From assembly GCA_964540965.1 (NCBI GenBank), contig CAZIOT010000007.1, positions 62,001 to 126,000 of the forward strand: DNA of 64,000 nucleotides, in the 5' to 3' direction. Under the pieces are notes generated by a model. The model worked only from the letters and a program-made list of their open reading frames with translations. It made no database searches and had not been told where the DNA came from. Both the position numbers and the translations under genes were made by a program. Below are positions 17,593 through 25,843 of this stretch, piece after piece. Position 1 is the stretch's first letter. Each line of letters opens with the position of its first letter. This DNA is from JADYZU01 sp964540965. GTDB lineage: Bacteria > Pseudomonadota > Alphaproteobacteria > Rhodobacterales > Rhodobacteraceae.

Positions 17593-18216
17593 TCAAGCGG
17601 TTTCCCTCAGCGCCTCGGCCAAGAGGGCAAGGCCCAGCGCGCCCAGCACAAGGGCAGCGCCGCGGTCGATCCACAGGCGGGCGGCGGCATAGCGGCGACG
17701 CACCGGCGCCGTCGACATCGCCAGCGTCACCGCAACATACCAGAACATCTCGGTTGCCAGCAGCGTGGCATAGATCGCCCCCTGACCGGCGGCACTGGCC
17801 TGCACCGGAAAGATCGCGACGATCAGCGCCGAATAGAACAGCGCGGGCTTGGGGTTCGACAGGTTGAGCGCGATGCCGCCCAGAAACCCGGTGCCGAACG
17901 GATTGCGCGCCGCCTCGGGCACCGGGCCGGTGGCCCCCCGCCACAGGCCCCAGGCCATCCAGATCAGATAGAAGCCGCCAAAGACCTTGAGCGCCAGATA
18001 CAGCGCCGGCACCACGGTAAACACCGCTGTCAGGCCCAGAAGCGCGCACAAGCCCCAAAGCGAGGCCCCGAAGGCCAGCCCCATGCCATAGGGCACCGCA
18101 ATGGCGCGACCACGCGCAAAGGCGGTCTGCGTGGCCGAGATGATCGCCGGGCCGGGCGACAGGATGGCAAGCGTCAGGGCCGAGACCAGCAAAAGCACCT
18201 GATCCAATGTCGGCAT
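17593..18216 (-). CDS. LysE/RhtB-family amino-acid exporter
   Basis: The 207-residue protein has about six hydrophobic segments and the LysE-family N-terminus LLVSALTLAILSPGPAIISATQTAFARGR. Next come PYGMGLAFGASLWGLCALLGL and the mid-protein GFLGGIALNLSNPKPALFYSAL, which is diagnostic. It should export an amino acid or similar compound through the inner membrane; the substrate is unknown. Its start codon shares one base with the fabI stop (TGATG), so its translation is coupled to fabI. Confidence 0.9.
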   Translation of the reverse strand: MPTLDQVLLLVSALTLAILSPGPAIISATQTAFARGRAIAVPYGMGLAFGASLWGLCALLGLTAVFTVVPALYLALKVFGGFYLIWMAWGLWRGATGPVPEAARNPFGTGFLGGIALNLSNPKPALFYSALIVAIFPVQASAAGQGAIYATLLATEMFWYVAVTLAMSTAPVRRRYAAARLWIDRGAALVLGALGLALLAEALRETA

Positions 18217-19040
18217 CACTCGCCCTTGCCGTTGCGGTCCACCGCGATGTCGGGCGCGTCCACCGCCTTCATGCCGACGGCGTGATAGCCGGCATCGACA
18301 TGCAGGCATTCCCCCGTCACCCCCGACCCGAGGTCGGAGAGAAGATACAGCGCCGACCGGCCCACATCGTCGATGGTGACATTGCGGCGCAGCGGCGAAT
18401 TGTATTCGTTCCACTTGAGGATATAGCGGAGGTCGCCGATGCCCGAGGCGGCCAGCGTCTTGATCGGGCCGGCGCTGATCGCGTTGACGCGGATGCCGTC
18501 GCGGCCCAGATCCTCGGCCATGTAGCGCACCGACGCCTCGAGCGCGGCCTTGGCCACGCCCATGACGTTGTAATGCGGCATGACCTTTTCCGACCCGTAA
18601 TAGGTCAACGTCAGGCACGACCCGCCCGCCGGCATCATCGCCGCGGCGCGCTTGACCGTCGCGGTGAAGGAATAGACGGAAATGTCCATGGACATCAGAA
18701 AGTTGTCGCGGCTGGTGTCGACATAGCGGCCGCGCAGCTCGTTCTTGTCGGAAAAGCCGATGGCATGGACCAGAAAATCCAGCTGGCCCCAGCGCGCCTG
18801 CAGTTCCTGAAACAGGGAATCGACCGAGGCCATGTCGCCCACGTCGCAGGGCAGCACGATGTCCGAGCCGAGTTCGGCGGCCAGGGGTGCCACCCGCTTG
18901 AGCAGCGCATCGCCCTGATAGGAAAACGCCAGTTCGGCCCCCGCCTCATGCGCCTGCCGGGCGATGCCCCAGGCGATGGACTTGTCGTTGGCCAGGCCCA
19001 TGATAAGGCCGCGCTTGCCCGCAAGCAGGTCGGTTTTCAT
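18216..19040 (-). CDS. fabI: Enoyl-[acyl-carrier-protein] reductase (NADH)
   Basis: This 274-residue short-chain dehydrogenase catalyses the last reduction of each fatty-acid elongation cycle. The FabI signature is present: GLANDKSIAWGIA cofactor loop, the catalytic Tyr-x6-Lys in YNVMGVAKAALEASVRYMAEDLG, an upstream LTLTYYGSEKV tyrosine, and SAGPIKTLAASGI. It is the known target of diazaborines and triclosan. The start at 19038-19040 gives MKTDLLAGKRGLIMG. It is divergent from pdxH with about 117 bp between, and it leads the lysE-gpt run. Confidence 0.97.
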   Translation of the reverse strand: MKTDLLAGKRGLIMGLANDKSIAWGIARQAHEAGAELAFSYQGDALLKRVAPLAAELGSDIVLPCDVGDMASVDSLFQELQARWGQLDFLVHAIGFSDKNELRGRYVDTSRDNFLMSMDISVYSFTATVKRAAAMMPAGGSCLTLTYYGSEKVMPHYNVMGVAKAALEASVRYMAEDLGRDGIRVNAISAGPIKTLAASGIGDLRYILKWNEYNSPLRRNVTIDDVGRSALYLLSDLGSGVTGECLHVDAGYHAVGMKAVDAPDIAVDRNGKGE

Positions 19041-19157
19041 GTCGGTCCCTCTTGCCTTCCCGGCGCCGATTTTGTCCCGTGTAGGCCATCGCCGGTATGG
19101 CATCAAGGGCGGCCGCGACGCGGCGTCACATCCGGCACGGCGGCGAAGGGGGCGGGC

Positions 19158-19763
19158 ATGAGTGACAGGACGGGCATTTTCGCGGGCGAGGATCCCTTCG
19201 CCCTGGCGCGCGCCTGGCAGGCCGAGGCCGACCGGACCGAGCCGAACGATCCCAATGCCATCGCGCTGGCCACCGTCGATGCGCAGGGCCTGCCGAACGT
19301 GCGCATGGTGCTGCTCAAGGAAATCGAGGATGCCGGTTTCGTCTTCTACACCAATTATGACAGCGCCAAGGGGGAGGAGATCGCCGCGACCGGCAAGGCC
19401 GCCTTCGTCCTGCACTGGAAATCCCTGCGCCGACAGATCCGCGTCCGCGGCACCGTCACGCGCGAGGAGGGGGCGCAGGCCGATGCCTATTACCGCTCGC
19501 GCGCGCTGCAAAGCCGGCTTGGCGCCTGGGCGTCCGCGCAGTCGCGGCCGCTCGCCTCGCGGCTGGACCTGATGGCCGAGGTCGCCCGCGTCACCGCGCA
19601 GAAGGGCCTCAACCCCGACCGGCCGCCGTTCTGGGGCGGGTTCCGCATCACCCCGGTCGAGATCGAATTTTGGGCAGATGGCGCCTTTCGCCTGCACGAC
19701 CGTTTCCGCTGGACGCGCGACACCCCCGCCGCGCCCTGGAACGTTGCGCGGTTGAGCCCCTGA
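19158..19763 (+). CDS. pdxH: Pyridoxamine/pyridoxine 5'-phosphate oxidase
   Basis: This 201-residue FMN enzyme oxidises pyridoxine or pyridoxamine 5'-phosphate to PLP. Typical stretches are NAIALATVDAQGLPNVRMVLLKEI, FVFYTNYDSAKGEEIAATGKAAFVLHWKSLRRQIRVRG, SRLGAWASAQS and the C-terminal PPFWGGFRITPVEIEFWADGAFRLHDRFRWTR. The start at 19158 follows a GGGGGCGGG stretch. It ends next to a small hairpin. Its cofactor product is used by the aminotransferase nearby, though the genes are in different units. Confidence 0.96.
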   Translation: MSDRTGIFAGEDPFALARAWQAEADRTEPNDPNAIALATVDAQGLPNVRMVLLKEIEDAGFVFYTNYDSAKGEEIAATGKAAFVLHWKSLRRQIRVRGTVTREEGAQADAYYRSRALQSRLGAWASAQSRPLASRLDLMAEVARVTAQKGLNPDRPPFWGGFRITPVEIEFWADGAFRLHDRFRWTRDTPAAPWNVARLSP

Positions 19764-19783
19764 ATTTCACGCTTCGTGAATTC
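19762..19783 (+). terminator. Hairpin at the end of pdxH
   Basis: TTCACG-CTT-CGTGAA is extended by GAAT/ATTC with one bulged T. It starts at the pdxH stop codon and is a candidate terminator without a T run. Confidence 0.4.
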
Positions 19784-19874
19784 CCGGTTGCAGCACGACC
19801 GAAAGTGTGGTGCTGACTTGGCCGCAAAGACCACTTGCCGCGCCTGATGGGGGCGCCGAGCAGGGAAGGACACG

Positions 19875-20417
19875 ATGACGAGCGACGATTCCGCGGATGT
19901 GATCCGCGGGCATGTAAAGTGGTTCGACCCCGGCAAGGGGTTCGGATTCGTGGTCGCCGAGACGGGCGGACCGGACATCCTGCTGCACGCCAACGTGCTG
20001 CGCAACTTCGGGCAAAGCTCGGTTGCCGACGGATCGGCGATTTCGGTGAGCGTCCAGCGCACCGATCGCGGCATCCAGGCGGTGGCGGTGCTGTCGATCG
20101 CGCCCCCGGTGCTGCAGGCCGGCGCGCCGCTGGCCGACCTTGCCGAACTCGACCCGGAGGAGATCGGGCGCCAGCCGCTGCTGCCGTCGCGGGTGAAATG
20201 GTTCGACAAGGGCAAGGGCTTTGGCTTTGCCAATGTCTTTGGCCGTGACGAAGACGTGTTCGTCCATATCGAGGTGCTGCGCCGTTCCGGCCTTGCCGAC
20301 CTCATGCCCGGCGAGGCAGTCTGCCTGCGGGTGATCGACGGCCGCCGCGGCAAGATGGCGGTCGAGGTCGCGCCCTGGGAAGCCGCCCTGCGCCGGGCCG
20401 AGGACGAGGTGACATGA
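19875..20417 (+). CDS. Cold-shock protein with two CSD domains
   Basis: This 180-residue nucleic-acid-binding protein carries two cold-shock domains. The first spans about residues 10-72 (GHVKWFDPGKGFGFVVAE...DILLHANVLRNFG). The second spans about 105-168 (SRVKWFDKGKGFGFANVFGRDEDVFVHIEVLRRSG). Both retain RNP1-like K-G-F-G-F and RNP2-like (D/V)-x-(L/F)-(L/V)-H residues, joined by a Pro/Ala/Leu-rich linker. Two-domain forms are common in alphaproteobacteria, while the enteric protein has one. Start follows GGAAGGA. Its end overlaps the next gene (ATGA). Confidence 0.93.
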   Translation: MTSDDSADVIRGHVKWFDPGKGFGFVVAETGGPDILLHANVLRNFGQSSVADGSAISVSVQRTDRGIQAVAVLSIAPPVLQAGAPLADLAELDPEEIGRQPLLPSRVKWFDKGKGFGFANVFGRDEDVFVHIEVLRRSGLADLMPGEAVCLRVIDGRRGKMAVEVAPWEAALRRAEDEVT

Positions 20418-20857
20418 TTCGAATCGCGGCCGCCCTGGCGGTTCTGGCCGGGGCCGCACAGGCAGATTGCCGTGACGACCGCGTGACGATTGACGGCGGC
20501 TTTGGCCAGGCGGCGTTTACCGTCTCTGTCGCCGACGACAACGCCGAACGGGCGCAGGGGCTGATGCATGTCCCGTCGATGCCGACCATGACCGGCATGC
20601 TGTTCGTCTATCCGGCGCCGCAGCGCGCCTCGTTCTGGATGCGCAATACGCTGATCCCGCTGGACATGCTGTTCGCCGATGCCGCGGGGACCATCGTCAC
20701 CGTGCATGACAATGCCGTGCCGCTGGACGAAACCCCGATTCCCGGCGGCGACGGCATCCGGTTCGTGCTCGAGATCAACGGCGGCCTTGCGGCGCGCCTT
20801 GGCATCGCTCCGGGCGACAGGATGCAGCATCCGGCGATTCCCGGCAGCTGCAACTGA
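20414..20857 (+). CDS. Exported DUF192 family protein
   Basis: The 147-residue protein begins with a signal peptide (MIRIAAALAVLAGAAQA) and continues as a DUF192 domain: FTVSVADDNAERAQGLMHVPSMP, GMLFVYPAPQRASFWMRNTLIPLDMLFAD and the terminal FVLEINGGLAARLGIAPGDR. The family has a characteristic fold but no assigned activity. It overlaps the double cold-shock gene by 4 bp, a coupling that recurs in related bacteria and may reflect coexpression. It ends about 40 bp before tRNA-Pro. Confidence 0.9.
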   Translation: MIRIAAALAVLAGAAQADCRDDRVTIDGGFGQAAFTVSVADDNAERAQGLMHVPSMPTMTGMLFVYPAPQRASFWMRNTLIPLDMLFADAAGTIVTVHDNAVPLDETPIPGGDGIRFVLEINGGLAARLGIAPGDRMQHPAIPGSCN

Positions 20858-20899
20858 CCGCTTTTCAATCCGCTTTCCCGGCCCTATGAGGGCCGCGGC

Positions 20900-20976
20900 C
20901 GGGGTGTAGCGCAGTCTGGTAGCGCATCTGTTTTGGGAACAGAGGGCCGGGAGTTCGAATCTCTCCACCCCGACCA
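20900..20976 (+). tRNA. tRNA-Pro, anticodon TGG
   Basis: This is a 77-nt cloverleaf with CCA encoded. The acceptor stem is CGGGGTG / CACCCCG, the D arm GCGC-AGTCTGGTA-GCGC, the anticodon arm TCTGT-TTTGGGA-ACAGA with anticodon TGG, the variable loop GGGCC and the T arm GGGAG-TTCGAAT-CTCTC. All stems pair fully. Confidence 0.98.
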
Positions 20977-20987
20977 GCCTTTGGTTC

Positions 20988-21115
20988 CGCTGCCTGCTGT
21001 GGCGCGGGCGGCACAACGGCCCTTCAGGTAATCCCGCAACAACGCCCGGCAAGTGTGCCGGGAATCGCGCCTGCGCCCGGTTTGGCCGTGGCGCGGCCCG
21101 CTGTCGCAGGCAGCG
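20988..21115 (+). ncRNA. Candidate structured RNA upstream of nrdJ
   Basis: A 10-bp perfect stem closes the element (CGCTGCCTGC 20988-20997 with GCAGGCAGCG 21106-21115). A second stem nests inside it (GCGGGC 21004-21009 with GCCCGC 21096-21101). Two hairpins follow inside: CCCGGC / GCCGGG (21045-21050, 21057-21062) and CGCGCC / GGCGCG (21066-21071, 21090-21095). About 35 nt near 21010-21044 remain unpaired. GC-rich DNA makes chance stems likely, so this is only a candidate; I could not match it to a known riboswitch, including cobalamin. Confidence 0.3.
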
Positions 21116-21191
21116 AAAGCCGGGGATAAGTCTCAATATCCTGTTGCCAGCGTCCCCGGCACGCGTCAGGTTGTGATCGCCGCGATCTGAT

Positions 21192-21207
21192 GCCCAACAT
21201 CTGGTGT
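21192..21207. promoter_or_regulatory. Possible NrdR box of nrdJ
   Basis: GCCCAACATCTGGTGT matches 11 of 16 positions of ACACTATATCTAGTGT, a form of the NrdR box. A weaker relative (CTCAATATCCTGTTG, 21132-21146) lies 61 bp upstream. TTGTGA (21171-21176) and CAACAT (21195-21200) could be an overlapping promoter with an 18-bp spacer. NrdR control of ribonucleotide reductase genes is well established; this site is inferred. Confidence 0.35.
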
Positions 21208-21334
21208 GCGGCATCGGGGACAATTCACGCCGGCGCCAGCGGGCGCACCCTGCCTTGGCGGGCGGGCGGTGTTGTCTGACGGACGGGGCAACGAACAGGC
21301 CGCGACAGGCGGCGAACGGGCAGGGGACGGCAGG

Positions 21335-24300
21335 ATGCGCATCGAACGCAATTACACCACGGCGGGCGAGGATGCCTATGCGGGGCTCGACTTTCGCCTG
21401 ACCACCTCGGAAATCCGCAACCCCGACGGATCGACGGTGTTCCGTCTGGACGGGATCGAGGTTCCCTCGGGCTGGAGCCAGGTTGCCGCCGATGTCATCG
21501 CGCAGAAATACTTCCGCAAGGCCGGCGTTCCCGCGGCCACCGAACGGATCGCAGAGCCGGGCGTGCCGGACTGGTTGCAACGCTCGGTCCCGGCCAGGGG
21601 CGCGGCGATGGGCGGCGAGACGAGCGCCAGACAGGTGTTCGACCGTCTGGCCGGCGCCTGGACCTGGTGGGGCTGGCAGGGCGGCTATTTCACCACCGAG
21701 GACGACGCCCGCGCCTATTTCGACGAAATGCGCTACATGCTGGCCGCGCAGATCGCCGCGCCGAACAGCCCGCAATGGTTCAACACCGGCCTGCATTGGG
21801 CCTATGGCATCGACGGCCCGGCGCAGGGGCATTACTATGTCGACCATGCCAGCGGCGAACTGACTGCCTCGACCAGCGCCTATGCGCATCCGCAGCCGCA
21901 TGCCTGCTTCATCCAGTCGGTCAGCGACGACCTGGTGAACGAGGGCGGCATCATGGACCTCTGGCTGCGCGAGGCGCGGCTGTTCAAATACGGCTCGGGC
22001 ACCGGCACCAACTTTTCCTCGTTGCGGGGCGAGGGCGAAAAGCTGTCCGGCGGCGGCAAATCCTCGGGGCTGATGGGTTTCCTCAAGATCGGCGACCGCG
22101 CTGCCGGGGCGATCAAGTCGGGCGGCACCACGCGGCGGGCGGCCAAGATGGTGATCGTCGATGCCGACCACCCCGATGTCGAGGCCTTCATCAACTGGAA
22201 GGTGATCGAGGAACAAAAGGTGGCAAGCCTTGTCGCCGGTTCCAAGCTGCATGAACGCATGCTGAACGCGGTCTTTGCCGCCGTGGCCGAGGGCGCGGAC
22301 GAGGCGCGTTTCGACCCGGGCGCGAACCCGGCCCTGCGGGCTGCGCTGCGCGAGGCGCGGCGGATGGCGATTCCCGACACCTACGTCAAGCGCGTGCTGG
22401 ACTATGCCCGGCAGGGCTACACCTCGATCAGCTTTCCGACCTACGACACCGACTGGGATTCCGAGGCCTATGCCACGGTCGCCGGGCAAAATTCCAACAA
22501 CACGGTGCGCGTCACCGATGCCTTCCTGACCGCGGTCGCCGCCGATGGCGACTGGCGGCTGACCGCCCGCACCACCGGCAAGCCGACGAAAACGCTAAAG
22601 GCCCGCGAGCTTTGGGACCAGATCGGCCATGCCGCCTGGGCCTGTGCCGATCCGGGGCTGCAATACCACGACACGGTGAACGCCTGGCACACCTGCCCCG
22701 AAGACGGACCGATCCGGGGGTCGAACCCCTGTTCGGAATACATGTTCCTTGACGACACCGCCTGCAACCTTGCCTCGATGAACCTGCTGACCTTTCTCAA
22801 GGACGGGCAGTTCGATGCCGCGGGCTATGTCCATGCGATCCGGCTGTGGACGCTGACGCTGGAAATCAGCGTGATGATGGCGCAGTTCCCCTCGAAGGAA
22901 ATCGCGCAAAGGTCGTTCGATTTCCGCACCCTCGGCCTTGGCTATGCCAATATCGGCGGGCTGCTGATGAACCTCGGCCTTGGCTATGATTCCCGTGCGG
23001 GCCGGGCCCTTTGCGGCTCGCTGACCGCGGTGATGACCGGCGTGTCCTACGCCACCTCGGCCGAGATGGCGCAAGAACTGGGCGCCTTTGCCGGCTATCC
23101 CCGTAACCGCGATGCCATGCTACGGGTGATCCGCAACCACCGCACCGCCGCCCATGGCCTGACCGAGGGTTATGAGGGGCTGGCGATCCCGCCGGTGCCG
23201 CTCGACCTTGCCGGCTGTCCCGATCCCCGCCTGGCCGAACTGGCGAAATCGGCCTGGGACGAGGCTTTGGCCCTGGGCGAGGCGCACGGGTTCCGCAACG
23301 CGCAGGCCACCGTCATCGCGCCCACCGGCACCATCGGCCTGGTGATGGATTGCGACACCACCGGGATCGAGCCGGATTTCGCGCTGGTCAAGTTCAAGAA
23401 ACTGGCCGGCGGCGGTTACTTCAAGATCATCAACCAGTCGGTGCCGGCGGCGCTGGTGCGGCTGGGCTATTCCGGCGCCCAGGTCGAAGAGATCGTCGCC
23501 TATGCCGTGGGCCACCGCACCCTTGGCAATGCGCCCGGCGTCAACCACACCGCGCTGATCGGCCACGGGTTCGGCCCGGCCGAGATCGAAAAGATCGAAG
23601 CCGCGCTGCCGCAGGCCTTCGACATCCGCTTCGTCTTCAACCAATGGACCCTGGGCGAGGAATTCTGCCGCAAGACCCTGGGCATTCCGGCCGAAAGACT
23701 CGCCGATCCGTCCTTTGACCTGCTGCGCCACCTCGACTTTACCAAGGCGCAGGTCGATGCGGCGAGCGACCATGTCTGCGGCGCCATGACCCTTGAAGGC
23801 GCGCCGCATCTGAAGGCCGAGCATCTGGCTGTGTTCGACTGCGCCAATCCCTGCGGTCGCAAGGGCAAGAGGTTCCTCTCGGTCGACAGCCACATCACCA
23901 TGATGGCCGCGGCGCAGCCCTTCATCTCGGGCGCGATTTCCAAGACCATCAACATGCCGAACGCGGCCACGGTCGAGGATTGCCAGCGCGCCTATGAACA
24001 ATCCTGGCGGCTGGGTCTCAAGGCCAATGCGCTTTACCGCGACGGCTCCAAGCTGTCGCAACCGCTGGCCGCCGCGCTGGTCGAAGGCGACGAAGAGGCC
24101 GAGGACGTGCTGGCCAGCGGTTCCCTGCCGGAACGGGCCGCGGTCATCGCCGAAAAGGTGGTCGAGAAGATCGTCGAAAAGGTGGTGATCCGCGAAGTCG
24201 CCTCGCGCGAGCGCGACAAGATGCCGGCGCGGCGCAAGGGCTATACCCAGAAGGCGGTGGTCGGCGGCCACAAGGTCTATCTGCGCACCGGCGAATATGC

Positions 24301-24949
24301 CGACGGGCGGCTTGGCGAAATCTTCATCGACATGCACAAGGAAGGCGCCGGTTTCCGCGCCATGATGAACAACTTCGCCATCTCGGTCTCGGTCGGGCTG
24401 CAATACGGTGTGCCGCTGGACGAATATGTCGACGCCTTCACCTTTACCAAGTTCGAACCCGCCGGGATGGTGCAGGGCAACGATTCGATCAAGCAGGCCA
24501 CGTCGATCCTGGACTATGTGTTCCGCGAACTGGCGGTCAGCTATCTGGACCGCACCGATCTGGCGCATGTCCAGCCGACCGGCGCCAGTTTCGACGACCT
24601 CGGCCGAGGCGAGGCCGAGACCCGCGCCGCGCCCGCCCAGCCGGCCTCGCGCCAGATCGAGGTGCTGCGGCAGGTTTCCTCGGCCGGCTATCTGCGCAAG
24701 AGGCTGCCGCAGGATCTGGTGCCGATGGCGGGCGTTGACGGGCCGATGACGGCGATGCAGGCGCTGGTGCCGGTGATCGGCAGCATCGGCGCCAGCGTCA
24801 CCGCCGCCGTTACCGTGACGGCGCGCGACAAGGCGCGGATGCAGGGCTACGAAGGCGATCCCTGCGGCGAATGTGGCAACTACACCCTTGTCCGCAACGG
24901 CACCTGCATGAAATGCAACACCTGCGGCGGCACAAGCGGCTGCAGCTAG
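21335..24949 (+). CDS. nrdJ: Class II (adenosylcobalamin-dependent) ribonucleotide reductase
   Basis: This 1204-residue enzyme reduces ribonucleotides using a radical from adenosylcobalamin, so it needs no oxygen. Visible elements are NSPQWFNTGLHWAYG, HACFIQSVSD with an active-site Cys, FKYGSGTGTNFSSLRG, NPCSEYMFLDDTACNLASMNL with catalytic Cys/Glu, and ATVIAPTGTIGLVMDCDTTGIEPDF. The C-terminal GECGNYTLVRNGTCMKCNTCGGTSGCS tail holds the redox-active cysteines. The start at 21335 has CAGGGGACGGCAGG upstream; 43 upstream codons are left out as unconserved. Glutathione peroxidase follows after 8 bp. A long leader suggests regulation. Confidence 0.96.
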   Translation: MRIERNYTTAGEDAYAGLDFRLTTSEIRNPDGSTVFRLDGIEVPSGWSQVAADVIAQKYFRKAGVPAATERIAEPGVPDWLQRSVPARGAAMGGETSARQVFDRLAGAWTWWGWQGGYFTTEDDARAYFDEMRYMLAAQIAAPNSPQWFNTGLHWAYGIDGPAQGHYYVDHASGELTASTSAYAHPQPHACFIQSVSDDLVNEGGIMDLWLREARLFKYGSGTGTNFSSLRGEGEKLSGGGKSSGLMGFLKIGDRAAGAIKSGGTTRRAAKMVIVDADHPDVEAFINWKVIEEQKVASLVAGSKLHERMLNAVFAAVAEGADEARFDPGANPALRAALREARRMAIPDTYVKRVLDYARQGYTSISFPTYDTDWDSEAYATVAGQNSNNTVRVTDAFLTAVAADGDWRLTARTTGKPTKTLKARELWDQIGHAAWACADPGLQYHDTVNAWHTCPEDGPIRGSNPCSEYMFLDDTACNLASMNLLTFLKDGQFDAAGYVHAIRLWTLTLEISVMMAQFPSKEIAQRSFDFRTLGLGYANIGGLLMNLGLGYDSRAGRALCGSLTAVMTGVSYATSAEMAQELGAFAGYPRNRDAMLRVIRNHRTAAHGLTEGYEGLAIPPVPLDLAGCPDPRLAELAKSAWDEALALGEAHGFRNAQATVIAPTGTIGLVMDCDTTGIEPDFALVKFKKLAGGGYFKIINQSVPAALVRLGYSGAQVEEIVAYAVGHRTLGNAPGVNHTALIGHGFGPAEIEKIEAALPQAFDIRFVFNQWTLGEEFCRKTLGIPAERLADPSFDLLRHLDFTKAQVDAASDHVCGAMTLEGAPHLKAEHLAVFDCANPCGRKGKRFLSVDSHITMMAAAQPFISGAISKTINMPNAATVEDCQRAYEQSWRLGLKANALYRDGSKLSQPLAAALVEGDEEAEDVLASGSLPERAAVIAEKVVEKIVEKVVIREVASRERDKMPARRKGYTQKAVVGGHKVYLRTGEYADGRLGEIFIDMHKEGAGFRAMMNNFAISVSVGLQYGVPLDEYVDAFTFTKFEPAGMVQGNDSIKQATSILDYVFRELAVSYLDRTDLAHVQPTGASFDDLGRGEAETRAAPAQPASRQIEVLRQVSSAGYLRKRLPQDLVPMAGVDGPMTAMQALVPVIGSIGASVTAAVTVTARDKARMQGYEGDPCGECGNYTLVRNGTCMKCNTCGGTSGCS

Positions 24950-24957
24950 GAGGATCC

Positions 24958-25512
24958 ATGACCGATCTTCTGTCAGTCCCCCTCGCCACCGCTGACGGCG
25001 GCAGGACCAGTCTTGGCGCGCTTGGCGCCCGCGTCATGCTGGTGGTCAATACCGCGTCGAAATGCGGGCTGACGCCGCAATACGAGGGGCTGGAACGCCT
25101 GCATCGCCGCTTTCGCGACCGCGGCTTCAGCGTCGTCGGCTTTCCGGCCAATGATTTTGCCGGGCAGGAACCGGGCAGCGATGCCGAGATCCAGTCGTTC
25201 TGCACCCTGACCTATGGCGTCGATTTCCCGGTCATGGCCAAGATCGCGGTGACCGGCGCCGGGCAGCATCCGCTGTATGCCGGGTTGACCGCCGCGGCGC
25301 CGGTGGCGTCCTTTCCGGCGGGCAGCGGCTTTCTGGACGGGCTGGCGCGGTTCGGCGTACAGGTCACGCCGCCGGCCATCCACTGGAATTTCGAAAAGTT
25401 CCTGCTGGGAGGCGACGGGACGGTCATCGCCCGGTTTTCGCCCGACACCCAGCCCGAGGATCCGGCCCTGATCGCCGCGATCGAGGCGGCGCTTGCTTCA
25501 CGCGATGCGTGA
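24958..25512 (+). CDS. Glutathione peroxidase family thiol peroxidase
   Basis: The 184-residue protein has NTASKCGLTPQYEGLE with a catalytic Cys in place of selenocysteine, GFPANDFAGQEPG (active-site Gln) and IHWNFEKFLL (active-site Trp and Asn). It should reduce hydroperoxides with thiol donors, probably thioredoxin, as is usual for Cys-type bacterial members. GGAGGA stands 7 bp before the ATG. It lies 8 bp behind nrdJ, so the two are probably co-transcribed. Confidence 0.93.
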   Translation: MTDLLSVPLATADGGRTSLGALGARVMLVVNTASKCGLTPQYEGLERLHRRFRDRGFSVVGFPANDFAGQEPGSDAEIQSFCTLTYGVDFPVMAKIAVTGAGQHPLYAGLTAAAPVASFPAGSGFLDGLARFGVQVTPPAIHWNFEKFLLGGDGTVIARFSPDTQPEDPALIAAIEAALASRDA

Positions 25513-25544
25513 GGGTCGCGCCGCAGGCCTCTGATGACAGGGCA

Positions 25545-25736
25545 TCATCCGGGCATATAGCCATTCTCGACCATCGCGGCGCGCACTGCCGCCTCGGGCG
25601 CGGTGGTGGTCACGCGGGCGGTGCGCTTTTCAAGGTCGGTTTCCACCACCGCCGCGGGGTCCAGTTCCTGGATCGCTGCGGTGACGCCGCGGGCGCAGCC
25701 GCCGCAGGTCATGCCGGGAAGGGAAAGGTCAAGCAT
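25545..25736 (-). CDS. copZ: CopZ-like copper chaperone (heavy-metal-associated domain)
   Basis: This 63-residue single-domain protein contains the metal-binding GMTCGGC motif (Cys11 and Cys14) and the ferredoxin-like HMA pattern ending in ENGYMPG. It would carry Cu(I) in the cytoplasm and hand it to CopA. It is divergently transcribed from copA. Its own promoter (25785-25815) mirrors that of copA, with a 19-bp spacer and a clean dyad, so both should respond to the same MerR-type regulator. Confidence 0.92.
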   Translation of the reverse strand: MLDLSLPGMTCGGCARGVTAAIQELDPAAVVETDLEKRTARVTTTAPEAAVRAAMVENGYMPG

Positions 25737-25784
25737 CTGGAAGGCTCCATCGTCATGCCGGGGCTTCTGGCCCGGATCGGCACC

Positions 25785-25815
25785 TAGATGGGGCTTGCCA
25801 CCATGGCAAGGTCAA
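25785..25815 (-). promoter_or_regulatory. CueR-type promoter of copZ
   Basis: On the minus strand, TTGACC (25810-25815) and CATCTA (25785-25790) are separated by 19 bp. The spacer contains the perfect dyad CTTGCCA-TGG-TGGCAAG. A 19-bp spacer with a central dyad is the hallmark of promoters activated by MerR-family metal sensors. Confidence 0.8.
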
Positions 25816-25843
25816 GGGGCGCGACGAAATTTTCGCCTGCCCC

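Larger units (their letters stand above)
20977..21334 (+). other. 358-bp non-coding region between tRNA-Pro and nrdJ
   Basis: I find no supported gene. The upstream part (20988-21115) can fold into a nested multi-stem structure, 21119-21160 can form a further 8-bp stem, and 21192-21207 resembles an NrdR box. These are listed separately. Confidence 0.7.

Noticed and set aside
20977..21334. Cobalamin riboswitch upstream of nrdJ
   Set aside because: The B12 box and the ordered conserved core elements are not found; only short fragments resemble the consensus, so I list the region as an unidentified structured candidate.
19490..22489. 999-codon minus-strand open frame spanning several loci
   Set aside because: It crosses pdxH, the cold-shock gene, DUF192, tRNA-Pro and the start of nrdJ in antisense; no domain is visible and the real genes explain the region.
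25509..25787. Plus-strand frame over copZ
   Set aside because: The minus strand encodes a clear GMTCGGC metal-binding domain with its own promoter; the plus frame has no motif.
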